A stretch of DNA of 64,000 bases, taken from NCBI GenBank assembly GCA_032622095.1, contig CP136069.1, positions 167,454,394 to 167,518,393 on the forward strand, read 5' to 3'. Of this stretch, positions 54,986 through 64,000 are shown piece after piece. A program made the position numbers and the translations under genes. The stretch comes from Siphonodentalium dalli. Lineage: Eukaryota > Mollusca > Scaphopoda > Gadilida > Siphonodentaliidae. The notes beneath the pieces were generated by a model. The model saw nothing but the letters and a program-made list of their open reading frames with translations. It did no database searches and was not told the origin of the DNA. Every line of letters starts with the position of its first letter. Position 1 is the first letter of the stretch.

Positions 54986-55340
54986 CCTCTGTCTGCCTTA
55001 TTGTGATTTGTTCACTGTACATTTCACACCCTCTGCCTGCCTTATTGTGATATGTCCACTGTACATTTCACACCCTCTGCCTGCCTTATTGTGATATGTC
55101 CACTGTACATTTCACACCCTCTGTCTGCCTTATTGTGATATGTCCACTGTACATTTCACACCCTCTGTCTGCCTTATTGTGATATGTCCACTGTACATTT
55201 CACACCCTCTGTCTGCCTTATTGTGATTTGTTCACTGTACATTTCACACCCTCTGTCTGCCTTATTGTGATATGTCCACTGTACATTTCACACCCTCCGT
55301 CTGCCTTATTGTGATTTTTTCACTGTAAATTTCACACCAT
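54977..55340. repeat. 44-bp minisatellite, eight copies plus a partial one
   Basis: Units start ATTTCACACCCTCTG(T/C)CTGC at 54977, 55021, 55065, 55109, 55153, 55197, 55241 and 55285, with a partial unit at 55329. The array starts exactly at the right end of the 53390-54985 element. Variation is limited to a few positions (GTCTG/GCCTG, GATATGTCC/GATTTGTTC). Confidence 0.95.
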
Positions 55341-56163
55341 CTGTTGTTCTTCATCAAACTTCGGAGGTGGGTCCCAAATGCCCTTGGAAAAAACAATTGT
55401 GTTAGAGGGTGGTTGTCCGATACCAGAACGGAAAAATACTTGCGTTCCGGGGTGGTGGGTCCCAAAATAACTTGTATCTTGAGTTTTTTCCTGCCCCCTG
55501 CAATGGCGTGCAGTGAGAAATTATAACGAACCCCACATACAATCTAGCCAAGATTGATGTTTTGAAGCATGTAACTATCGTTAGTCTTGAATGGAAATGA
55601 GCGATTTTCACCATATGAAACCACAACTATATGCAAATAGTTTTAGCCTGATTAATATTCAACCAAGGTGGGCTAACCAGACCATTGTTCCGAACTCTGG
55701 CCTCAAATCGCATTCTCATTCGTGTGCCTTGTTACTGTATAACATATACGCCAAAAGTAGAAAACTAATCAACTCATGGTTAACAAAAACTGTTGAAATT
55801 TGGTAACTGGTACGTCCAAATCTTGTAAATTTGCCACCTATACTTCCCTACATAACATTGACCTAAAATTATTTCATTTAATAGTCTTTAATTATAAAAA
55901 GAATCACACTAACTCCTAGTTAGAAAATTAAACTATCAAACAATATTGAGCTCTTTTGGCTAATATGTTATATAATGCACGCGACTCCGTACACGACTGT
56001 TGAACAGTTTGGTAAAAGTGGGGGTGGAGTGGGTGAGACAAGCCCAACCCCTACCAACCCTACTATCCTTACATATCTGCCCTGCCAACGCATACCCACT
56101 TGGATTCGCCTCTGATAAAGTGTAAACAAATGGTTATAAAATACACAATGATTTTTTTTTAAA
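55341..56163. repeat. Remnants of a GGTGGGTCCC repeat; otherwise no gene
   Basis: GGTGGGTCCCAAA at about 55368 and 55455, each followed by GGAAAAA-type sequence, resembles 60560-60690 and more weakly 59043-59140. The rest has no recognisable feature. Confidence 0.4.
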
Positions 56164-56329
56164 TATGAAGAATTATCATTAAATTGTATATTTTGGATTT
56201 CATTGAAGCCCGTCTGTCTGTATACCATTGCATCTCAAATAATTGATAAATTAAGCCTAACAAACATGAGTGTATCTCTCTATAGTGCATAACATGTAAC
56301 AAAACAAACATCTGCCCGGCTCTCGGATG

Positions 56330-56475
56330 TTAAGTGTTTCTCCTGGTGATCATTTCTGTTTCTTGTAGAGATGAGAGTCACCAGTTAAGCACAATCAGGT
56401 GACACCTCGGCCACCAGGTCCACTGTATGTTCCCGGGGCTGGTATGTATATAGAGTTGATGCATGCGTATATAGT
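56330..56475 (-). pseudogene. FReD3: fragment of a fibrinogen-related domain, 3' end only
   Basis: On the minus strand CIN-IY-PAPGTYSGP, GRGVT and a diverged SLQETEM-RRNT-like end can be traced through at least one stop (TGA in place of the Trp after GVT) and a frame shift. It corresponds to the last ~45 codons of the domain at 57560-58250, plus the shared 3' flank (ATAACATGTAACAAAACAAA). It is the most decayed copy of the cluster. Confidence 0.7.
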
Positions 56476-56513
56476 GACAGAAACAGTACTACCATCCACC
56501 ACCGTAGCGTTTG

Positions 56514-56902
56514 TTAACCCTTTACCCTACAAAACGGCAAAAAACGGCCAAATAAAGCTTCAACAGCCTAAAATATCTTCGGTCTGTCTCAATAGAACCA
56601 TACACATATGGATATCATTGGAATCGGCTCCTTGACCACATTGTGATGGTTACAGTTATGCCCTGTGCCAATGCATTCTCTTATATATGCGAGTCGACCA
56701 TAGGTCGCCTCGCATATATAAGAGAATGCATTGGCCTAAAAAAAACACTTTTTACCATTTTTCTTACATTCTTTAACAATTTTATAATTTTTAATGTGTT
56801 AAGCCAATGCATTCTCTTATATATGCGAGGCGACCTATGGTCCACTCGCATATATAAGAGAATGCAGTGGCACATGGGCCCTTCTGTTGGGTAAAGGGTT
56901 AA
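56514..56902. mobile_element. piggyBac-like MITE, inverted copy of 13687-14087
   Basis: TTAACCCTTTACCC at the left, GGGTAAAGGGTTAA at the right, two 69-bp hairpins (56667-56735, 56803-56871) and the AT-rich spacer between them match the element at 13687-14087 in reverse orientation. It was inserted between the second and third FReD copies. Confidence 0.85.
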
Positions 56903-57097
56903 TGCACATGTCCCACATGTCGAATGCCCTGTATTGCCTCCGGTTATGAGAATCAATTTTGGATTCTATAGATGTGGCGCTTCTGTCTGTACAATTGCAT
57001 CTCAATAATTTATAAATTAAGCCAAACAAATATCAATGTATATCTCTATAAGTGCATAAGATGTAACAAAAGAAACATCTCCCCCGGCTCCCAGATG

Positions 57098-57427
57098 CTA
57101 AATGTTTCTCCGGATTTTCATTTCGGTTTATGGTAGAGATGACTGCTACCCAGTTAAGCAGAATAATGTGTCACCGACACCGCTATATCCAATAAATCTT
57201 CCAGGAGCCGGTCTGTATATGCAATCAAACCACCAACCAGTAGTATAATCATTAGCACAATCCCACGGCCCGGTCCACTTGTCGGATGTGGTGAATTGCT
57301 TCACGTTATGATCAGCGATGAAACTGTCGTATGCGGGGCCTGTATGGCCGGATACCATGAGACGATAGTATTCCCTGGAGTCAGCGAGACTGAAACTCGA
57401 ATATGACGATTCATGCGGGGTGGAACT
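57098..57427 (-). pseudogene. FReD2: partial fibrinogen-related domain with two in-frame stops
   Basis: On the minus strand YRLMVSGHTGPAYDSFI, then WDCANDYTTGWWFDC, YRPAPGRFIGYSG and TEMKIRRNI form the C-terminal half of a fibrinogen-related domain. Two stops interrupt it: TAG in place of the Trp after CLTG (57144-57146), and TAA just before TEMKIRR. The first half of the domain is absent; similarity to FReD1 starts abruptly near 57427. Its 3' flank repeats that of FReD1 and FReD3, so the cluster arose by tandem duplication of a ~480-bp end piece. Confidence 0.85.
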
Positions 57428-57559
57428 GGTATATTTTGGATTGTATTGTGGCGCTTCTGTCTGTGCAATTGCCTGCCAATAAATTCAAATTCAAGCCAAT
57501 CTCTCTGTAACTGCTTAACATGTTACAAAACAAATACCCCCTACCCCGGCTATCATATG

Positions 57560-58250
57560 TTAAATGTTTCTCCGGATTTTCATTTCGGTTTCTTGTAAAG
57601 ATAAGAACCACCCAGCTAAGCACGACCAGGTGACCCCGTTACCACTAAATTCACCGTATGTTCCCGGGGCTGGTCTGTATATGCAGTTGATGCATCCATA
57701 ATGGCAGCAATCAAACCACCAACCACCACCAGTAACACCCGGAACACCTGAACAGTAACACCCGGAACACCTGAACAGTAACACCCGGAACACCTGAACA
57801 GTAACACCCGCTCCACATGTCGAATGTGTCGAATTGCTTCCCGTTATGACCACCGATGAGACTGTCGCATGCGGGTCCTGTGTGACCAGATACCGTGAGA
57901 CGATAGTAATCCCGGGAGTCAGCCAGACTGAAACTCGAGTATGAAGACTCATGCAGGATGGAACTTACGAATTTCTTCATTGTAATCTTCAGTGACGTGT
58001 CGGTTTTCGTCAATTGGTGGATATTTTCTAACCCGATCCAATGTTCCCCATTGGGATCCCCAAATCCGGATTGATATTCATACCAGTCGCGATCGAAGTC
58101 CACGGTGCCATCCAATCTGCGCTGAATGACGGTCCACCCCCGTCTGTCGTGTCACACCACACGTCAGTGGTGATATAACCATCTGGTGCGATCGGGTAGA
58201 TACCGCTTGTTCTGGATCCGTTGTCGAAATGATCTTTACAATATGAAAGA
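57560..58250 (-). pseudogene. FReD1: complete fibrinogen-related domain exon with two frame breaks
   Basis: Fibrinogen-related domains are secreted lectin-like modules used in mollusc immunity (FREPs) and clotting. On the minus strand the order is complete: CKDHFDNGSRTSGIYPI, DGGG, WTVIQRRLDG, FDRDWYEYQSGFGD, GEHWIGLENIHQLT, YRLTVSGHTGPACDS, GGGWWFDCC, YRPAPGTYGEFSGNGVTW and TEMKIRRNI with a stop at 57562-57560. One base is missing in a G-run at 58137-58141 (DGGG to W shift). A 23-bp unit repeated three times (57727-57807) shifts the frame again before GGWWFDCC. The upstream edge near 58226-58250 looks like an acceptor (TTTCTTCTTTCATATTGTAAAG). Either a recent pseudogene or a real exon with assembly errors. 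Confidence 0.88.
57727..57807. repeat. 23-bp minisatellite inside the FReD1 exon, three copies plus a partial one
   Basis: CAGTAACACCCGGAACACCT followed by GAA repeats three times exactly, then CAGTAACACCCG. Because 23 is not a multiple of 3, each change in copy number shifts the reading frame. One copy restores the frame on both sides, three do not. Confidence 0.93.
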
Positions 58251-59040
58251 AGAAATTTTAAATCTTGTCTTATATATACACACCACACTTCCTTCGAATT
58301 GAATCCTTTCGTTACTATATACTCATTGTTTGTGGGGGGCATTATCAACTGAAGCTTAACTCGAATTTAAGATGTTTTTATACATTCCTGTGCCTAAGCA
58401 TAACAGAAGATCTCGCGTTTTATATTTTATCCGAATCTTGAGTAATTAATCTAATCGATAGCCGTTTTTTCTCTTTTGGTTTGAGGTTATGAGGTCTGCG
58501 GCATCTAGAACTTCCGATAGTGCTGAATACGTACTTGTTCTCACGAAAGATATATATTCCACAACATACTTTGATTATGAACACTCGTAGCCGCGTGTGT
58601 TTAATTACTTTTTGACTGATGGAACCAGTTAACAGCCAATGTGATTGACCCCCTCCCATGGCTTCTGACACGTGCATCTTACTATAGACGAGCATAATTT
58701 TTACCACACAACAACACGATAATTGAAAACTCCCCACCACTGTCATCATTACACGATTCATCTGCCCCCCCCCCCCACTGTCTTCTACTTTCGCACCCCT
58801 CTCGCTCTCTCTCTCCCAACATCATGCTACCCCTAACACTATATTCTTCCTTTTCCATCCCTAACTAAAATGTATTTATATATCTCCACTTCTCTAAACC
58901 ATTATTTCAATCCCTTCTCGTCTGATCGATATCCCTCCCTCACTTATTGGGGAAGGGACATGTCGCCAAAGAGGGGAATACTTCATATAAGCCCTCGGGC
59001 TTGTTGTCTGATCCTCATTTCCAAAATTAACTCTTATATG
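58251..59040. other. No gene recognised; C-run and CT-rich tract
   Basis: A C-run lies at about 58766-58777, followed by a CTCTCTCT tract. No upstream FReD exon or signal-peptide exon could be identified. Confidence 0.4.
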
Positions 59041-60554
59041 CAGGGGGGGGGTCTGCAAAAAAATTCCGTATATAGGGCCGGGGTGGGTGGGTGGTCCAGA
59101 GGCGGAAAAAATGGTGCTTGTAAATTTTTTCCAAAATGAGTTTTTTTCAAACAATTTACAAGTACTAATCATGTAATGTTGTTTGTAAGCATGTTAGTAC
59201 CATGCTTGTTGGTATAGGGCTATATAGGCAGCTAAAGTGACTCTTTAGACTCAGATTTAGCAACATTCTGGATTTCACAGTATCCCGGACCACTTCACAG
59301 TGGACCACCGTATTAACGTTCAGGAAACTTATGATCAACGGAAGAAATATTTAGTAACAAAATTAATATATTACCCAGTTGTATTATCTGAATAAAAGTA
59401 ATAAAACAAAAAAACTCTATCACAAATTGGATACTAAATGGTGAATACTCAATGATGACTACTAGTAGATATCATTAACCTGATTGTTGCATAACATGAA
59501 ATTGAAAAGGGTATCTCATAAATTGAAATAAAATGTCTGAAATACTGTCTTGTTCTGACATGTAATCAAATTCATTCCTTCTGGTTATTTCTCATCTTGA
59601 ATGATTGCTAGTAATGTTAATTTGCAACAATTATCCAAATAAAACTGAATTGGTTATGATGAATGACATTACTGTTTAGTGCTCAGACAATCCCAATTGA
59701 AGGTGACGCTATTCTCATTGAATTTCCGAACTTCATCTGGGAGCTTTACTGCTCAACAAGACGAAACTAAAATACTAATTGTATACTGTTATCACTTACA
59801 AATAGATGAACTGAAATAATGTGATGCATTCAGATGCATTGAGAAATGACATTCAATTCTTCATTCTGGTCTATCACCATACCAAACCACATCAAAATTT
59901 GACAACCGACACTTAACTTATATTGCAAAAACTTTGTATGGACTGAATTTCATAAAGTCTAACAGGGCCCATAACTCTGGTAGGCATTGGTGGTCATAAC
60001 CCGCGATATTATGCATATTTGTCCCCCATTTCTGGTCCGTCACCATGCCATAGGGCAGCAAATATGACAACTGACTCTTGAGTGAAAATTCAAAATGTTT
60101 GTACGGACAGACGGCTCGAGACATCAACTATATACCCGCCGACTAATATCGGGCAGTATAATAACCATATATCTATGTGTATACCTAACCAAAAAACAAT
60201 TCCCCTCCCCACCCCATCCCGTTGGATAAAACTAAAGAGTTCTTTGATCATGCACATATAATTGTGGAACCCCTGACCTGTTTACCACTATTTACACTGG
60301 CCAGTGTTCTCTGTCAGACACAACACACTCGATATATTAAGGCTATAATGGGGTCTAGGGCAATTTGTGACATATAGTGTACCTATATACACAATGCTTA
60401 ATTAATAATGTTGTTAGATACTGAAAACACCAGGAAACACATGGAAATACAGTATATTTTTCGTTTTTCTGATCTGTGTTTGCCAATTAGTAAGGCAGTT
60501 AACACAGTTATTGAAGAACGGCTAAAAAAAACCTCTGAAATTTTGATAAAAACA
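59041..60554. repeat. Degenerate interspersed repeat remnants; no gene
   Basis: 59043-59140 shares GGGGGTC, GGGTGGGTGG and GGAAAAAA wording with 60560-60690. 59895-60150 (GGCCCATAACTCTGG, TTGTACGGACAGACGG, CCGCCGACTAATATCGGG) looks like the end of an interspersed element. The rest is AT-rich without features. Confidence 0.4.
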
Positions 60555-60692
60555 TGAGAAACGGGGGGTGGGTCCCCAAAATTTTGGAGGAAAAAAATAT
60601 TTTTTTTGCAAAAATGGGGTGGTGGGTCCCTCGAGGTCGGAAAAAAACTTTTTGGGCCCTATATGTGCAATTTTTTTCCAGACCCCCCCCCT
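60555..60692. repeat. GGTGGGTCCC/GGAAAAAA interspersed repeat
   Basis: GGGTGGGTCCCCAAAAT and GGTGGTGGGTCCCTCGAGG are each followed by a GGAAAAAA run, ending in CCAGACCCCCCCC. Related to 55360-55500. The overlapping open frames here come from repeat sequence. Confidence 0.5.
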
Positions 60693-61640
60693 GTTATATG
60701 TTGTATATTTATGTCATCTGTATATTATGTTATTTGTTTGGATTTGGAAATACAAATATGTTTACATCAACTGTCGACAGCTATTGTTTGCAGTGGTACT
60801 CGGACGGGGCGTCAATAACCCCTTAGTTCAATCGTTTTATATAGTCTATTCGTCGTTTCTTTTTGGGTTTTGCGGCTTTTGCCTCTTATAGTCTGTCTAT
60901 TCCTCGTTTCTTTTTGGGTTTTTAATGATTTTAATGTTGGGGCTAGGAGAGAATCGGCGATAATCCATAAATGTTTATTTGCAAAATTAATAACAAAATA
61001 TGTACAAGGATATAACATCCGTCAACATATATATGGCAATAGTTTAACATACGAATGTACATAGCTCAATGGCGACCTAATTGTGCAATATAATCTAAGC
61101 ATTCCAAAATGCCAATCTGGTTCTCGCTGTATACATGCATCTTGAAATGTCGAAGAGACGCGTTCACCGCCCGATATATTCTCTTCTGGTGTTTAACCCT
61201 GCCGCAGTTGATAATTAAGTTGCAGTATGGTCGATTATGTGTATGCCTGCTCTTTATATGGTGAATTATTTCGAATATGTTTGATATTTCTGCAGGCTCG
61301 TCGGCAAAGTGAGAATAAGCCATGGGGGTCACATATATGTATACTTTACATTCGATCGCGTATATCCACTCTCTCTTGTATTTGTTTTATATTAGAGGAA
61401 TTGAATTGAATATTTGTCGCAAAGACACGCATTCTGATTGGTCGAGAGTTGCTAACTATAGTTTCGATTCAGCAGCATTGGTAGCTGATCGGTCAACACA
61501 TTTTGAATTAACGAGCGTAAAATACACCACCTCACAACCATGCAAGAGTCGAGTAATCGAGTCAACCGCATATGTTTACTATCGATACCGTTGATTTTTA
61601 TAATTTCACCCATACAGAGCCCCAGACAAACATGAGCAGA
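60693..61640. other. No gene recognised; short duplication
   Basis: TCGTTTCTTTTTGGGTTTT occurs at about 60851 and 60904 (53-bp offset, preceded by TAGTCT). No exon was identified. Confidence 0.4.
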
Positions 61641-61884
61641 CGACACTCTTCTATATGCTTCTATATATGTGTGGGGCTCCCAGCAGGGTAATGGATGTTT
61701 TTTATGTCCTAAAAATTGTAAGAAACATTTATTTAAAAAACATGATAAAAAATTGTTAGGCCAATGCATTCTCTTATATATGCGAGGCGACCTATGGTCG
61801 ACTCGCATATATAAGAGAATGCATTGGCACAGGGTAAAACAAATCCCGACTTACGACTGGATTTGATATGGCGGGTCACATATG
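61641..61884. mobile_element. ~244-bp hairpin-bearing element, inverted copy of 49943-50191
   Basis: CGACACTCTTCTATATGCTT at the left and GGCGGGTCACATATG at the right match 49943-50191 in reverse. The 69-bp hairpin is at 61760-61828. The very high similarity of the two copies suggests recent spread. Confidence 0.82.
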
Positions 61885-62129
61885 TTTACTATCGATACCG
61901 TTGACAACAAGTTGTTCGGACGCTGTTCCGAGTAAAATCATCGAACGTATACGCAGAGATTTGATCGCCGAAAAAGGAAATCTCACTTCGTGACATGTAA
62001 TGGGGATAAAAAGCGCATTGCGTACAGTTTCTTTCAATTATCCAATTTCTTCCGATATAATTACCGACGTCGCTCTGGAATCCTAACTCCTGATAAATCT
62101 AAGTGCCAAGTCCGATTTTGTATCAACCC

Positions 62130-62290
62130 ATATACCCTGTGCCAATTCATTCTCTTATATATGCGAGTCGACCATAGTTCGCCTCGCATATATATAAGAG
62201 AATGCATTGGCCTAACAATTTTTCATCATTTGTTATTATTTTTTACAATATTTTAATAATTTTTTCTTATATTCTTTAACAGACTTATTT
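62130..62290. mobile_element. Third context of the 69-bp hairpin
   Basis: TATACCCTGTGCC precedes a slightly altered hairpin (62141-62211, one TA longer in the right arm), followed by CCTAACAATTTTTCATCATT and an AT-rich stretch resembling the spacer of the TTAA-flanked elements. Ends are not defined. Confidence 0.65.
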
Positions 62291-63150
62291 TGTAGGTTTA
62301 GTGCCAGGGAATCGTACAGTTTTCATGGGCATCAAAATTAATACTATGAATACTTGGTGATAGTTTTGAGTTATAACATGCCCCTAAGGTTTTATCCAGT
62401 TTGTTTTTAAATTCGCTATAGCATGCTTAAGCATACCCAAAACAAATTCAACCCAAAAAAATCTTTAAAAAACTATATAACTAGCTAGTTTGCGTACGAG
62501 GAAACATGGGCAACACATCATCTCGTTACTTCTGTGTCACGCGCAACATGGCTAAGTCCATATAATGTAAACCACATTTTGTTTTTGAGGATATTGTGTC
62601 TTCTCAATCATAGATACATAAAGTAATCATTTTAGTCACGAAATTATTAAAACACAGAAAAAGCACTTCCTTTAATATTCTCTAGTTTTAAAAATAAAAA
62701 ACATAAAATATGAATTTCAGCTAATTCTGACAAATTGTGGCCTGGACATTTGATAAATTCCCAATTTTGAAGGCACACACTAGCGTGGGCACATACATTT
62801 TTCTTCGGTGCAGATTCGTGATTACTTCCGAGATAAAAAAAAATGGTCATCTCAGTCGACAACAATATATTAGTCACACCTATTGCTATATATTTCGGTT
62901 GATTATGTTATACTTCAGCCTGTGTGGTAACTTCACCCAAATGCAATATTATTATAGCGACACCATTAGCTTGTATGACGTAATTGACGTCGGGTATGGA
63001 AATCCAACCAGTACTACCATAATGGGTCAACCTCAATTGTCTAAAGTATATGACTAACTACTCACTACTGTATAGCATGGAAACCAAACCAAACCAATTG
63101 TTTGATACTTAAAATATTGGCTGCTGGTGTGTACTAGATACAGAACCCCT
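62291..63150. other. No gene recognised
   Basis: AT-rich; the 106-codon frame at 62737-63057 has no recognisable family or splice context. Confidence 0.4.
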
Positions 63151-63685
63151 CAGTGAAGGGATGTGAACATTATATACCGGTATCGCAGCAGTGAAGGGAT
63201 GTGAACATTATATACCGGTATCGCAGCAGTGAAGGGATGTGAACATTATATACCGGTATCGCAGCAGTGAAGGGATGTGAACATTATATACCGGTATCGC
63301 AGCAGTGAAGGGATGTGAACATTATATACCGGTATCGCAGCAGTGAACGGATGTGAACATTATATACCGGTATCGCAGCAGTGAAGGGATGTGAACATTA
63401 TATACCGGTATCGCAGCAGTGAAGGGATGTGAACATTATATACCGGTATCGCAGCAGTGAAGGGATGTGAACATTATATACTGGTATCGCAGCAGTGAAG
63501 GGATGTGAACATTATATACCGGTATCGCAGCAGTGAAGGGATGTGAACATTATATACCGGTATCGCACTCAGTGAAGGGATGTGAACATTATATACCGGT
63601 ATCGCAGCAGTGAGGGGATGTGAACATTATATACCGGTATCGCAGCAGTGAAGGGATGTGAACATTATATACCGGTATCGCACTC
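63151..63685. repeat. 38-bp minisatellite, 14 copies
   Basis: CAGTGAAGGGATGTGAACAT followed by TATATACCGGTATCGCAG repeats head to tail 14 times with very few substitutions (for example AACGG for AAGGG and TACTGG for TACCGG). Each unit contains the palindrome ATACCGGTAT. There are no spacers between units, so it is not a CRISPR array. Confidence 0.96.
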
Positions 63686-64000
63686 GTTTGTTATGCCACA
63701 AGTTACAAGTTGACGGCTCTCGTTGTAACATTGCGCCACAACAAACTCGTGCGATAAATAACGCTAACTACATTCACACGCTGTATGGTTCTATCAATAG
63801 ATCGCAACGACATGTTCCCGCGTGAACTTTTGTGCCTTGCAATTGGTTGATAAATGTTAACCCGGGTGGTAGGCAGATGTATTTTCAGAACTAAACTGAC
63901 GTGAGTGAGCTAACTAGTTCACATTACAACCTTTGTTTGCACAAGTTGCAAGTACATGATTGTAGTGAACGTAGGCCCCCTATATATATATATTTATATA
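63686..64000. other. No gene recognised; TATA-repeat at the edge
   Basis: Non-coding sequence ending in a (TA)n-like tract at 63979-64000. Confidence 0.45.

Noticed and set aside
63151-63685. CRISPR-like regular direct repeats
   Set aside because: Units are head-to-tail without unique spacers, and the genome is eukaryotic; it is a minisatellite.
1-64000. tRNA, rRNA or snRNA genes
   Set aside because: I looked for tRNA A/B-box patterns and known rRNA phrases and found no convincing candidate; a covariance-model scan would be decisive.

Overview
The window reads as nuclear DNA of an animal, most likely a marine mollusc or another lophotrochozoan. It is AT-rich and gene-poor. Genes are split by introns with GT/AG borders, it is packed with non-LTR retrotransposons and small inverted-repeat elements, and the few host exons belong to families expanded in molluscs (PAN/Apple and fibrinogen-related secreted proteins). 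There is no bacterial gene organisation, and I found no rRNA, tRNA or CRISPR array. The organism assignment is inference from content. Layout, left to right. 0-3.2 kb: small inverted-repeat elements and old repeats. 3.2-12.9 kb: a nest of LINE retrotransposons on the minus strand. A full-length, apparently intact CR1/L2-like element (LINE-A; ORF1 with coiled coil and SGNH esterase-like domain, ORF2 with endonuclease, reverse transcriptase and C-terminal zinc motif) sits inside an older broken relative (LINE-B), which itself sits inside a diverged ~145-bp repeat array. 12.9-18.1 kb: the rest of that array, split by a TTAA-flanked hairpin element and by a 1.4-kb element carrying ~160-bp tandem units. 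18.1-24.6 kb: tandem repeats and a 1.46-kb inverted-repeat element. 24.6-30.1 kb: a third LINE (LINE-C) on the plus strand with an unusually long N-terminal region and a destroyed YADD active site. 31.5-32.8 kb: a 5'-truncated CR1/Rex-like fragment (LINE-D). 34.9-39.3 kb: a host gene on the minus strand in at least four exons, with a Cys-rich N-terminus and a C-terminal P2X7 intracellular 'ballast' domain; its last exon has a frameshift. 40.5-44.9 kb: a mosaic of related duplicated segments. 45.6-52.1 kb: an isolated 52-bp exon, a large inverted-repeat element, and a 1.8-kb direct duplication carrying the promoter and first coding exon of a secreted PAN/Apple-domain protein. 52.9-55.3 kb: two inverted-repeat elements and two minisatellites. 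56.3-58.3 kb: a decaying tandem cluster of fibrinogen-related (FReD) exons on the minus strand. 58.3-64 kb: mostly repeats, ending in a 14-copy 38-bp minisatellite. The host genes are all on the minus strand. The PAN and FReD exons look like pieces of an expanding and decaying secreted lectin-like or immune-recognition family. The most unusual sequence feature is a 69-bp, almost perfect hairpin that recurs eight times across the window in at least two different element backbones.
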